Origin: Mycoplasmatota bacterium
GTDB lineage: Bacteria > Bacillota_I > Bacilli_A > Haloplasmatales > Haloplasmataceae
Assembly: GCA_018394295.1 (NCBI GenBank)
Contig: CP074574.1
Coordinates: forward strand, 33,904 to 97,903
Direction: 5' to 3'
DNA length: 64,000 nt
The position numbers and the translations under genes were made by a program. Below the pieces are notes generated by a model. It ran no database searches, was not told the DNA's origin, and saw only the letters and a program-made list of their open reading frames with translations. Shown here in pieces: positions 25,526-34,005 of this stretch (position 1 is its first letter; each line of letters starts with the position of its first letter).

Positions 25526-25723
25526 ATGGAACAAGTAAATCATGTTTTTCAAATAATATTTATTGTTTTATTAAGTATCATTGCTATTTTTTCTGTATTT
25601 TTAATTTTATTTTTATCATTTTACGATAAGAAAAGTGAGCGTTATTCATTATTAACATCTATACTTGTTGTAGGAACAACTGTAGGAGTGTTAGGTTCTG
25701 TATTGTATCTAATGTTAAGGTGA
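25526..25723 (+). CDS. Small two-helix membrane protein
   Basis: 65 residues with hydrophobic segments at about 8-30 and 42-63 separated by DKKSERYS. RBS AAAGGAG overlaps the resolvase stop. Unknown function. Confidence 0.55.
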   Translation: MEQVNHVFQIIFIVLLSIIAIFSVFLILFLSFYDKKSERYSLLTSILVVGTTVGVLGSVLYLMLR

Positions 25724-25864
25724 TATTTTGAAAAAAACTCCTGTAGGGGTGGCTTGTGAGAAGTAATTAGATGTATAATTGTATATGATATTGTTTAAAA
25801 TTGTCTTATACAAGCAACATATTTTCAAAATGGAAACCGATATCCTAATTTTTTATACGATTTA

Positions 25865-25893
25865 TTTCATATTTATACATTTTATAGTATAAT
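25865..25893 (+). promoter_or_regulatory. TTTATAC-spacer promoter (family B)
   Basis: TTTCAT, 17 bases starting ATTTATACAT, TATAAT. TTTTTATACG lies 12 bases upstream of the -35 element. Confidence 0.6.
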
Positions 25894-25951
25894 TATATTA
25901 GATTATTAAATCGATAAAATAATACTAGTTCAAAGAAAGAAGGGATTAATA

Positions 25952-26182
25952 ATGAACTCTATTAAATCTAAAGTCAAAAAGTTACTTCTTGAAAAAGAAA
26001 TACTAATAAATAAAATAGAGATACGAAGGTTTGATAAAGAAAATGGAACTATAGATAAAATCACTTTATCTATAGATGATATTTCTAGTGGAGATAATAT
26101 TTTATATCAAGTAAAAGATGTATTAGATCATATTGAAGAAGAATATGGTTTATCAATACACAAAAGACTTTTAGAATTTTAA
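25952..26182 (+). CDS. Hypothetical 76-residue protein
   Basis: RBS AGAAGGG. Alternating charged sequence, probably alpha/beta; no family recognised. Followed after 17 bases by 26200. Confidence 0.55.
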   Translation: MNSIKSKVKKLLLEKEILINKIEIRRFDKENGTIDKITLSIDDISSGDNILYQVKDVLDHIEEEYGLSIHKRLLEF

Positions 26183-26199
26183 ATAAGAAAGGATATTTT

Positions 26200-26532
26200 A
26201 TGGGATTAAGAGCTATATATACTAAAAAAACAATTACCAGCGAACAATTCTTACATACATTAGGTTACAAAGTTGCTACTCTTATTAAAGAAATAGGAAT
26301 ATATATAGAATTACAAGAGGGGAAAATACCTGATGGATTAGAAGATAATTTAGAATTACTATATAAATATTTTACAGACATTGAGGATCATTTAGATAAA
26401 AATAAAATTTTAAATCATTTAGAAATAAACAGAATATTTGATGATGTAATGATCTTAATATTTGATTGGTATGGGTTTGTTAATTCACAAAATGATGGTT
26501 TAAAACACGTAGTTGCAAGTGATATAAAATAA
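26200..26532 (+). CDS. Hypothetical helical 110-residue protein
   Basis: RBS GAAAGGA. Helical and acidic (YIELQEGKIPDGLEDNLELLYKYFTDIEDHLDKNK). No family recognised. Followed by hairpin AATAGTCT/AGACTATT at 26529-26550, probably a weak terminator. Confidence 0.55.
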   Translation: MGLRAIYTKKTITSEQFLHTLGYKVATLIKEIGIYIELQEGKIPDGLEDNLELLYKYFTDIEDHLDKNKILNHLEINRIFDDVMILIFDWYGFVNSQNDGLKHVVASDIK

Positions 26533-26652
26533 TAGTCTTGTGAGAGACTATTAGGATATTATTGTTTGTAAAAATTTAATTCAAAATGTACCCAATATGA
26601 ATATATCTAAAAATGTTGATGAAATAGAAATATAAACTTATCTTTATTTTGT

Positions 26653-26716
26653 AAAAGCACTTGAAATAACAAGTGTTTTTTATTTTGTTGCTTTTCATTT
26701 TTGGGTGTGGTATTAT
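26653..26716 (+). promoter_or_regulatory. Terminator-promoter cassette, family A
   Basis: Stem AAAAGCACTTG / CAAGTGTTTTTT, then TTGCTT (26688), 17 bases ending TTGGGTGTGG, TATTAT (26711). First operon of the small-protein array. Confidence 0.75.
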
Positions 26717-26762
26717 TTTGTTATAAAGTTAAAAATTATATAAAGAAAGGTAGGTAACAAAT

Positions 26763-27524
26763 GTGAATGAAGGAAGCCTAAAAGAAATAGTCTTTAAAAT
26801 GATGGATGAACTAGCTGATATGGAAAATTGTCATTACATAAAATTAAGTGATGATGAATGGTATAAAGTTAATTTGGAAACTTTAGAAGAAAATCCTAGT
26901 GTGGATTTAGGAGAGGAAAGTCATAGTGTTTATTTAGATTTAACTAATTCTCAAAAAGAATTACATTATACAATGAAGTTTTATACTGAACAGTTATATT
27001 CTCCTTTGACTAAAGATAGACAACAAATTTTAAATAATATTTCTTTTTTAGAATCATACATGAAAGCTTCTCATATTAATCCGGAATATTTATTAATCAA
27101 ACATAAATTAAAGCATAAATTAAACGGTATTTTCAAGAATGAGGAAAGTATGAAGTATATTATGAAAGCTGAAGGTTTATCTGCGATTGAAGTGGTGGAA
27201 AAACACGATGAGCTATTATCATGGTTAGAAAACGATTATAATAATGCTATTTCAAAAAAATTATATTTTAAGGATTTTCAAGCTGATGTAGACGATGGAA
27301 AGTTAAGGATTTCTTTATTATTCAATTATAACGAAAATTTAATATTATCTTTAGAAACTGATATATCATATGATTCTTGTAGTGTTGGGGTTCAAGATAA
27401 AAATGGATATATCCATGATAGTATATTTGGAGAAATAAATGACTTAGATCATCAAATTTCACTTGATGAAGTGATTAATTTAATTAATAAAGTGGAAAGC
27501 AGACAAGAAAGTTTAAGCTTATAA
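26763..27524 (+). CDS. Array protein, ends in SLSL
   Basis: 253 residues, GTG start behind GAAAGGTAGG. Acidic, with a helical middle (LLIKHKLKHKLNGIF) and a strand-rich C-terminal half (KLRISLLFNYNENLILSLETDIS). The C-terminus RQESLSL matches the tail motif shared along the array. No family recognised; it may be a cytoplasmic effector or accessory protein of the plasmid. Confidence 0.65.
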   Translation: MNEGSLKEIVFKMMDELADMENCHYIKLSDDEWYKVNLETLEENPSVDLGEESHSVYLDLTNSQKELHYTMKFYTEQLYSPLTKDRQQILNNISFLESYMKASHINPEYLLIKHKLKHKLNGIFKNEESMKYIMKAEGLSAIEVVEKHDELLSWLENDYNNAISKKLYFKDFQADVDDGKLRISLLFNYNENLILSLETDISYDSCSVGVQDKNGYIHDSIFGEINDLDHQISLDEVINLINKVESRQESLSL

Positions 27525-27544
27525 GGAAGGGTAGGTAAATAAAG

Positions 27545-28564
27545 ATGTTATACAAAAGTTTAAAAGAATATTTAGAATCTATGAATGATAATCAAATAAT
27601 TGAAGTTATTGATACTGATGATTGTTTTACAGATGTGATTGCTTTAGATAAACAATCATATAAAAATGGGAATAACCTTACCAAATGGGTATTAGAAAAT
27701 TGTCAAGTAATTGGCAAAGATGACGAACAAATAATTATAAATTTATCAGATATTATCAACGATAATGTCGAATGCCTTATAAAAAATTTCAAAAAATTTA
27801 ACCAACAGGAATATAACGTTAGAAGTAACAGGAATTGGGATATATATGAATGGAGTTACCATTTTACAATAGATACTTTTGATATGTTAAGTCAAGATGA
27901 TTCTTACAGTAATTTATTATATAATTGGTTACAAAAAGCTAATAATAATAGCAAGGATAACATAGGTAAATCAAAATTTAAAGATAACGCTAAATTTACT
28001 ATTATGAACATAGAAAATGATATTGCATTACTCTATAGGGAAACTGAACATTCTCATAAATGGATAGTCGCTTTAGGTTTTAACAGCTCCACGTTTGATT
28101 GGGGACAAGGTCGATACCCATCAAACTTTATAAATGCAACTAAAGTTTATGAAAAAGAAGTAAGAGGAATAAATGAATTTGAAAAAAGAGAAATAGCAGA
28201 AAAATTTTATCAAAAATTAGTTGGAGAATTGAATGGTTGGGGTGAACCTTTAATAAATGATAGTAATAAAGACTTTATTTTAGAAACTATGGAACATGTT
28301 TTAGAGAGTAGAGAATTTATGGATTATGACATTTCAAGTCTTTACATTAATTTATTTAAAACATTTAAAGATAATCCAGATGTAATAAATTTACTGTTCA
28401 AATTGAATCCAGAAATTATTGGCCAATTTGAAGAAAATAATATTCAAATCAACTCTATTTTATATAATATGGCTATCGAAAATGGTCTTGATCCTAATAG
28501 TAATGTAGCAAAAGAATGTGTGGAAATATTAAACTTTAGGAAACAGAATGAATTATCAAAATAA
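27545..28564 (+). CDS. Array protein, paralog group 1
   Basis: 339 residues. The N-terminal 130 residues align by eye with the products at 28711 and 30273: LTKWVLENC, a strand ending in an I-N-L-x-D-I box, then NWDIYEWSYHF. A central aromatic segment includes FDWGQGRYPSNF. The tail is NELSK, a variant of the shared motif. Function unknown. Confidence 0.65.
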   Translation: MLYKSLKEYLESMNDNQIIEVIDTDDCFTDVIALDKQSYKNGNNLTKWVLENCQVIGKDDEQIIINLSDIINDNVECLIKNFKKFNQQEYNVRSNRNWDIYEWSYHFTIDTFDMLSQDDSYSNLLYNWLQKANNNSKDNIGKSKFKDNAKFTIMNIENDIALLYRETEHSHKWIVALGFNSSTFDWGQGRYPSNFINATKVYEKEVRGINEFEKREIAEKFYQKLVGELNGWGEPLINDSNKDFILETMEHVLESREFMDYDISSLYINLFKTFKDNPDVINLLFKLNPEIIGQFEENNIQINSILYNMAIENGLDPNSNVAKECVEILNFRKQNELSK

Positions 28565-28583
28565 TTGAGAGTAGGTGAAGTTA

Positions 28584-28697
28584 ATGTTAAAATTTAATTA
28601 TTTAGATAATCAAAGACTTTTAGAACGAGTTAAAAATATCATCAATTTAAATGAAAAATATATAGAGAAAAATATACCTGGTTATTATTCTATATAG
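28584..28697 (+). CDS. Small 37-residue open frame
   Basis: ATG with upstream GTAGGTGAAG, ending 13 bases before the ATG of the 28711 gene. Could be a small protein or the remnant of a longer gene. No family recognised. Confidence 0.35.
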   Translation: MLKFNYLDNQRLLERVKNIINLNEKYIEKNIPGYYSI

Positions 28698-28710
28698 GAA
28701 GAGGGAAAAA

Positions 28711-29418
28711 ATGATAAATTTTAAAGATTATTATAATATTGCGAATATATCTGAAATACCAATTATCGATGATGTATGGGATTGGGAATCTTGTATTTAC
28801 AATCAAGATGATATATTTAAATCTAATATATACAAAAACCAGCCTTTTACTCAATTCATGATAAACAATCTAAAAATCAAACAAATTATGGAAGATAATT
28901 TTTTAAAAGTAAATGCACATGAAGTTATAAAATCAATATTACCTTATCTAAAGGCTTATGCTAAAAATAATTGGAATGAGAATATACTTGAACAATATAA
29001 AAACGTAACAGAAGATGATTGGATATATGGCTGGTTACAAGAATTTCATACTTTAAATGTACAAGGATATGAAGAAATAGAAAAAGAGATAATGAAATAT
29101 ATTAACAATAAAACAGTTTTACAAGAAGGTAATTTCAAATTAATACTTAATCTAGAACAAATTATTGAAATTGGTTCTATTAAAGAAGCTCAAAATCTGC
29201 ATAATAAATATCGTGATGATGGTAATTTTAGAAGTAGTAATTTGTTTGATTCTTTGATTTTAGATGAAACCAATACTGAAGTAGGTTATCTTTCATATAA
29301 CGGTAGATTTTGGAATTGGGATAACAAGGATAATCCTTTTCTAAATGGATCAACTCATAAACATTTATACAATGCCTTAAAAAATAAATTGTACTCTAAA
29401 AATAGTCTGTCTTTATAA
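28711..29418 (+). CDS. Array protein, paralog group 1, ends in SLSL
   Basis: 235 residues. Shares the N-terminal pattern of group 1 (WESCIYNQDD, FTQFMINNLKI, DDWIYGWLQEFHTL). The C-terminal half carries FRSSNLFDSLILDETNTEVGYLSYNGRFWNWD and the tail KNSLSL. RBS GAAGAGGG. Function unknown. Confidence 0.65.
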   Translation: MINFKDYYNIANISEIPIIDDVWDWESCIYNQDDIFKSNIYKNQPFTQFMINNLKIKQIMEDNFLKVNAHEVIKSILPYLKAYAKNNWNENILEQYKNVTEDDWIYGWLQEFHTLNVQGYEEIEKEIMKYINNKTVLQEGNFKLILNLEQIIEIGSIKEAQNLHNKYRDDGNFRSSNLFDSLILDETNTEVGYLSYNGRFWNWDNKDNPFLNGSTHKHLYNALKNKLYSKNSLSL

Positions 29419-29433
29419 TCTTTTATCATTTTG

Positions 29434-29462
29434 TTGCATTTTTATACATTAGATGGTAAAAT
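29434..29462 (+). promoter_or_regulatory. TTTATAC-spacer promoter (family B)
   Basis: TTGCAT, 17 bases starting TTTTATACAT and ending TGG, TAAAAT. It drives the putative toxin-antitoxin pair. Confidence 0.7.
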
Positions 29463-29511
29463 TATAAGGTATAAATAATCAGTTTGATTATAAAAAGGAG
29501 CTGAATAACTC

Positions 29512-29697
29512 ATGAAAAAAGATTTATTAGATATTATTAACATGGGTATAAAAAATGGTAGTATAAAAGTAATTAATGGTGATAAAGCTCTTCAAGATGG
29601 TACATTACCTGGTGGAATGTCTGATGAAGAAGCTGAAGCAGTATTAGGAAAAGAAGTATTCGATAAAATTAAGAGAAATAGAGAAAGTAGAAATTAG
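29512..29697 (+). CDS. Possible antitoxin of PemK/MazF-like pair
   Basis: 61 residues behind AAAAGGAG. Small and acidic to neutral, with GGMSDEEAEAVLGKEVFDKIK. It sits nine bases before the MazF-like gene, the usual antitoxin place. No DNA-binding motif recognised; the role is inferred from context. Confidence 0.45.
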   Translation: MKKDLLDIINMGIKNGSIKVINGDKALQDGTLPGGMSDEEAEAVLGKEVFDKIKRNRESRN

Positions 29698-29706
29698 GTG
29701 TTTGTC

Positions 29707-30168
29707 ATGAATGATGAAATTGAAAAAGGGGATATCATCTTTATTGACAAATATTTATATCCAAATGGAGAAGTAGGTCGCAACCATATGTTTATTGTGT
29801 TTGATAAGTTAACAGAAGAAGAACAATTACCAGGATATCTTTTACCTTCTTTAGAATCCTTTGTTGATATGTTTCTTGATATAGAATTAAGTAGTAAAAT
29901 CGAAAAAGCTAGAGAACATAGTGATAATCCTAATCATCGGTACAACTTGACAATTACTGATGAACAAAGCATTACAAACCTTCACGAAGAAACACATGCA
30001 AAAGTAGATCAACTTTATCTTTTCAGTAAAGATTTGCTTAATGAAAAACTGAAAAATAATGAAATATATAAACTTGGAAAAATATCAAAAAAACAATTAA
30101 AAAAAATAGAAGAGTTAATGAAGAATTGCATATTGGAACAATCTCACTCTCATTCATTTAATTTATAA
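29707..30168 (+). CDS. PemK/MazF-like toxin, ends in SFNL
   Basis: 153 residues from ATG 29707 (AGGTG upstream). The start EKGDIIFIDKYLYPNGEVGRNHMFIVF fits the PemK/MazF fold, and NHRYNLTITDEQ..., then LHEETHAKVDQLYLF, fits the later strands of this family. MazF toxins are RNases. It is longer than classic MazF and its tail SHSFNL resembles the array motif. The call is moderate. Confidence 0.5.
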   Translation: MNDEIEKGDIIFIDKYLYPNGEVGRNHMFIVFDKLTEEEQLPGYLLPSLESFVDMFLDIELSSKIEKAREHSDNPNHRYNLTITDEQSITNLHEETHAKVDQLYLFSKDLLNEKLKNNEIYKLGKISKKQLKKIEELMKNCILEQSHSHSFNL

Positions 30169-30173
30169 TAATA

Positions 30174-30237
30174 AGCACACTCATAAAAATTGGGTGTGTT
30201 TTTATTTATTGCTTTTTATTTTTGGGTGTGGTATTAT
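30174..30237 (+). promoter_or_regulatory. Terminator-promoter cassette, family A
   Basis: Stem GCACACTCA / TGGGTGTGT with T run, then TTGCTT (30209), 17 bases ending TTGGGTGTGG, TATTAT (30232). It drives 30273-32467. Confidence 0.8.
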
Positions 30238-30272
30238 TTAGTTAGAATTATTATATTAAGGAGTGATTATTA

Positions 30273-30899
30273 ATGAAGAATATTAAATTAATTGATTATA
30301 TTAATCAATTTGAATCAGAAAGAGAATTTGAGGTTGGTGATCAATATATTGATGTATGTTCTTATTTCTATTCTAAAACTAATTATGATAAATCCCCATT
30401 AGCTAAATGGGTAGCTGATAATTGTGATGTAATTAAAGTTGTTGATGATTATAACCTTATAATAAATTTATATGATGTGGTTCATGACAACATTGATATT
30501 CTAAAAAGTTTTGCTAAAGATTATTATAAAAACACTAGTTTCTTACAAGATACTATTCATAATAATTGGGATAATGACGATTGGGTAGCTGATTTTGTTG
30601 AGGATTTTAACAGTGCAATTATAGGTGATAAATCAGAAAATTATGAAAAAGAGGTTATTAAAGCTTTACGAGAAAGTAATTTTATTCAATTAAGCAATCA
30701 GTTAAAAAATTATAATATTATTGGTACACATGATAACGAAGTGTTTAAACTACAAGAAAAATTTGAATTGAAAGAACTATTAAAGGAACATCCAAATATA
30801 TACAAATTAAATCAGTTAGTAGAAAATTTAAACAGCGATTGGGAGAGTGAAAATTACCAATTTCAGTTAGTTAAAAATGATAAAAACTTAGAGTTATAA
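30273..30899 (+). CDS. Array protein, paralog group 1, ends in NLEL
   Basis: 208 residues. Clearest group 1 member: LAKWVADNCDVI, NLIINLYDVVHDNI and NNWDNDDWVADFVEDFNS align with 27545 and 28711. Highly acidic. Tail DKNLEL. RBS AAGGAGTG. Function unknown. Confidence 0.65.
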   Translation: MKNIKLIDYINQFESEREFEVGDQYIDVCSYFYSKTNYDKSPLAKWVADNCDVIKVVDDYNLIINLYDVVHDNIDILKSFAKDYYKNTSFLQDTIHNNWDNDDWVADFVEDFNSAIIGDKSENYEKEVIKALRESNFIQLSNQLKNYNIIGTHDNEVFKLQEKFELKELLKEHPNIYKLNQLVENLNSDWESENYQFQLVKNDKNLEL

Positions 30900-30914
30900 T
30901 GTGAGGTGAGTAGT

Positions 30915-31280
30915 GTGAATAGGGAAAGAATTATAAATTTAGTTGATAAATACCAAATACCTTATACAAGCCTAGAAAAATTTAATAGGCATAAAAAAAT
31001 AAAATTGAATACAATGCTTGAATTAGAAAGTTATGTTGATAAATTAGATCAAGACAACGAAGTAAATATTTGGTTTTATCACGAAGATAATTTTATTATA
31101 GATCAAATAAAAAGTAATGATGTTATGAGTAATGATTTTCTTGTAGTAGTAGATAGAAAAGGCAATCACTTAATTTTAGATAATGTTTTTGGGATACCAT
31201 ATGTTCCAACATTAAAAGTTATTCAAAAATCAATATCAGAAGCAAATTTCACTATGGTAAAAGGAGAGACCGCTATATGA
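30915..31280 (+). CDS. Hypothetical 121-residue array protein
   Basis: GTG 30915 is chosen because TGAGG lies 8 bases upstream. Alpha/beta mix (NIWFYHEDNFIIDQIK, FLVVVDRKGNHLILDN). Overlaps the next start by ATGA, so coupled to 31277. Lacks the tail motif. Confidence 0.6.
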   Translation: MNRERIINLVDKYQIPYTSLEKFNRHKKIKLNTMLELESYVDKLDQDNEVNIWFYHEDNFIIDQIKSNDVMSNDFLVVVDRKGNHLILDNVFGIPYVPTLKVIQKSISEANFTMVKGETAI

Positions 31281-31870
31281 CAATAATGTTAGTGGAAGAT
31301 ATATTGGCATTAGATGAACAAACAATTAAGAATCATTTATCTGAAGAAAATATCGAAATAATCCAAAAACACTTTGGAAATATAAATAATTTTTTAGATT
31401 CTTACCAGGAAAAGGCAAATTTATCTTTGGATTTATATTTTTCTGAACCTAAAACCTATCTTAAAAAATTAGCACCGAATTTAACAAATACAAGGCGAGT
31501 TATAGTCAAAAAAGTAGGTGAAGAACCTAAAATTGTAGAAATCGATAAAGAACAAGACTTTTATAAATTTAAAAGACAAGTTGTTAATGGTACTATTGAA
31601 TGTATTGAAATGGATTCCAATATCGAATGTTGGGTAAATGAAAACGGAAAACCTCTTCATTTACCAATTAATTTTCCGTTTAGACCTGGTGCTGATATTG
31701 TAGTGGGTGATGTAATTTTTTGTAATAATGATAATGAATTAATTGGGTTAAGTGATACCCAAATATCCCAAGTTTTAGCTTATTTAAAAGTTGTAGGTTA
31801 TGATTGGTCAAAAGTAGAATATGATCCAGATGATTATATACATATTAAAGTAATGGATTGGAGTTTATAA
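31277..31870 (+). CDS. Hypothetical array protein, ends in DWSL
   Basis: 197 residues with AAAGGAGAG upstream. Contains a strand-rich centre (RRVIVKKVGEEPKIVEI, IECIEMDSNIECWVNENGKPLHLPINF), reminiscent of DUF3846-like ArdA-neighbour proteins in layout, but not certain. Tail KVMDWSL. Function unknown. Confidence 0.55.
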   Translation: MTIMLVEDILALDEQTIKNHLSEENIEIIQKHFGNINNFLDSYQEKANLSLDLYFSEPKTYLKKLAPNLTNTRRVIVKKVGEEPKIVEIDKEQDFYKFKRQVVNGTIECIEMDSNIECWVNENGKPLHLPINFPFRPGADIVVGDVIFCNNDNELIGLSDTQISQVLAYLKVVGYDWSKVEYDPDDYIHIKVMDWSL

Positions 31871-31873
31871 TTC

Positions 31874-32467
31874 ATGGCCACAACAATAAATACAACTATC
31901 GAAATCCAAAACTATAAGCAATTGAATAAACTACAATTTATATTAGATGAATGTAAACAATATCTAGGGTATGAGGTTAAAGAAGATGATAACACATTAA
32001 CGATATGGTTAAAACAATCATTTAACGAATCAAAAAAATTAGAAGCTTTCTTCTTATCATATTACAAAACCACAGATAATGACTTTGATATTAAATGTAA
32101 CTATTACTGGAATCAAGATGGTACAGCTAAAAGTGAAAATATTCAATATATTAATCTTAACGGAAATAAAATTATCATCGAAAACAGAGATATTAACTAT
32201 TTAGATGATATAGAATCAAAATATTTTAATTATGAAATAAAGAATAATATTTTAACCTTAATCGATTATAAAATATCGATTTCAATTAATGAACATGGTA
32301 ATATTATGCCTAGTCATAAATGGTTAGAACTTTCTAAAATAATTGGCGAAGAAAAAATTGACGAGGTTTATCATATTATCAAAAATTATAGAGAAAAAAA
32401 CAGAGGAACTTCAGAACAAGGAAAAGTGATGTATTCGCCGTTAACAGAAATGGATTTACCTTTTTAA
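31874..32467 (+). CDS. Hypothetical array protein, ends in MDLPF
   Basis: 197 residues starting three bases after the previous stop and so translationally coupled. Strand-rich (TTINTTIEIQNYKQLNKLQ). Tail TEMDLPF is a variant of the shared motif. No family recognised. Confidence 0.55.
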   Translation: MATTINTTIEIQNYKQLNKLQFILDECKQYLGYEVKEDDNTLTIWLKQSFNESKKLEAFFLSYYKTTDNDFDIKCNYYWNQDGTAKSENIQYINLNGNKIIIENRDINYLDDIESKYFNYEIKNNILTLIDYKISISINEHGNIMPSHKWLELSKIIGEEKIDEVYHIIKNYREKNRGTSEQGKVMYSPLTEMDLPF

Positions 32468-32475
32468 ACAAAAAC

Positions 32476-32541
32476 AAACACACCCATTGGATTCTGGGTG
32501 TGTTTTCATTTGTTGCTTTTTTATATTGGGTGTGGTATCAT
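32476..32541 (+). promoter_or_regulatory. Terminator-promoter cassette, family A
   Basis: Stem AAACACACCCA / TGGGTGTGTTTT, then TTGCTT (32513), 17 bases ending TTGGGTGTGG, TATCAT (32536). The GGGTGTG of the promoter repeats the right arm of the terminator. Confidence 0.85.
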
Positions 32542-32573
32542 TTAATTATTAAGAATATTTAGGAGTGGTTAAA

Positions 32574-33353
32574 TTGAATTTAAATGAGAAGAGAAAAATT
32601 ACTGAACAAGCACTAGATAATATTGAATTTGAATTGATAAAAGTAGAGGGTGGCTATGCAGTATGGGATTTACAAGAAACAAATTTAGGTGATATTGATA
32701 AAGAAACCTTTAAAAATATGGGTGAAGTCTTACATCATGTTTATTATACTTATATAGAAAATCATTTCACTAAAGATTTTGTTGATCAAATTAGAGAAGT
32801 TATATTAGAGGATACCAATATAGACATTTATGAAGGGGTTGATCTATCTACCTATTTTTATAATGAAAATGAACCTACTCAACAAGAATTAGATAATCAA
32901 AAATTATTCGAAGAATCTAATCTTTTAAAAGATGTAAAACAGATTGAAAATCTTGTATCCAATAAAGTAAAATGTAAATTTAATGAGGTTATAGGAAATA
33001 TAGGAACTGTTAACATAATTGAATTTGAAGGGAAGCCTATTGAGGAAAAAGAGAAACAATTAATTGCTTTTTTTTACAACGATCTTACTTATGTTAGTTG
33101 CGAACATAAACCAGAAGGATATTTAGGCAAATTAATTATACGTGAATATGAACAATATAAAATAGAAAATCGTTCTCTTCCAAATATATGGTTTGAAGTA
33201 AAAGTTTATAAAGATCATGAATCTTTAAACAAAGCTTCTACTAATGGATTTTTACCTGGAACAATTGATATTTCACAAGTAGTTGAAGCGTATATAAAAG
33301 ATGAATTTTTCGATTTCCGACCTATTCCTAAAAATAATGAATTAAGTTTTTAA
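32574..33353 (+). CDS. Array protein, ends in NELSF
   Basis: 259 residues from TTG 32574, eight bases after AGGAG. Acidic; central LLKDVKQIENLVSNKVKCKFNEVIGNIGTVNIIEF and aromatic middle. Tail KNNELSF. No family recognised. Confidence 0.6.
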   Translation: MNLNEKRKITEQALDNIEFELIKVEGGYAVWDLQETNLGDIDKETFKNMGEVLHHVYYTYIENHFTKDFVDQIREVILEDTNIDIYEGVDLSTYFYNENEPTQQELDNQKLFEESNLLKDVKQIENLVSNKVKCKFNEVIGNIGTVNIIEFEGKPIEEKEKQLIAFFYNDLTYVSCEHKPEGYLGKLIIREYEQYKIENRSLPNIWFEVKVYKDHESLNKASTNGFLPGTIDISQVVEAYIKDEFFDFRPIPKNNELSF

Positions 33354-33375
33354 CAAATGATAAGAGGGTGATAAA

Positions 33376-33735
33376 ATGCCTATTAATAATAAATATTTAG
33401 AAAATATATATGAGTTTTGTTATAAACATCATATTAATATATATAACATTAGTGAATCTAAAAACTACTCACCACCTAAGTTTGATTATAATTTTTTTAG
33501 CCCAAGTAAAAATTTAAGACATAAAGTATATTTTGGATATTGTACAAGCGTGGGTTCTTCCAATGATATAAGCTTATATATTGAATCGGAATCATTTAAT
33601 GAAAACGGTGAAAAACATGTTTATTTTGGTAGTAAAGAGTATAATCCTCTAGCGATAGAGGAATCTCTTAAATATATTCAAGAGTTAGGACTTCAACCAT
33701 TAATATATCTCCATCAACAATTATCATTATTCTAA
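33376..33735 (+). CDS. Array protein with perfect clamp-binding tail QLSLF
   Basis: 119 residues, Tyr- and His-rich, RBS AGAGGGTG. The C-terminus LHQQLSLF equals the bacterial beta-clamp-binding consensus QL(S/D)LF. Otherwise unrecognised. In the same operon as 32574. Confidence 0.6.
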   Translation: MPINNKYLENIYEFCYKHHINIYNISESKNYSPPKFDYNFFSPSKNLRHKVYFGYCTSVGSSNDISLYIESESFNENGEKHVYFGSKEYNPLAIEESLKYIQELGLQPLIYLHQQLSLF

Positions 33736-33737
33736 AA

Positions 33738-33904
33738 TGGGAGAGAGAAAACATGTAATGAAACTCCTACTTCTATAAGTAGGGGTAGTTCACGGAAGCA
33801 TTTTAAATTCAAATAGTAATGATATCCTGGAAGAAGAAAAACTAAAAACAATCTACAAAGAACTTCACAAGAGAGATAGATATGAACAACTATCCTTGTT
33901 TTAA
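33738..33904 (+). pseudogene. Small array gene broken by a mini-IS, ends in EQLSLF
   Basis: A ribosome site and start region (GGGAGAGAG, ATG near 33753) precede the IS605-like hairpin. After it an open frame reads GSILNSNSNDILEEEKLKTIY to YEQLSLF and TAA at 33904. This looks like one short gene split by the insertion. The tail again is a clamp-type motif. Confidence 0.45.
33764..33793 (+). mobile_element. Solo IS605 right-end hairpin
   Basis: CTCCTACTTCTATAAGTAGG followed by GGTAGTTCAC, identical to the right end of the IS at 12196. The left boundary is unclear since the CCAAAACTAACAAGAATA prefix seen in other copies is missing. Confidence 0.6.
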
Positions 33905-33908
33905 TCAA

Positions 33909-33975
33909 CAAACACACCCATTGATTTTTGGGTGTGTTTTTATTTATTGCTTTTTATTTTTGGGTGTGGTATCAT
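33909..33975 (+). promoter_or_regulatory. Terminator-promoter cassette, family A
   Basis: Stem ACACACCCA / TGGGTGTGT with T run, then TTGCTT (33947), 17 bases ending TTGGGTGTGG, TATCAT (33970). Confidence 0.85.
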
Positions 33976-34005
33976 TAAATAAGATGAATAAAGGGAGTGA
34001 GTTCT

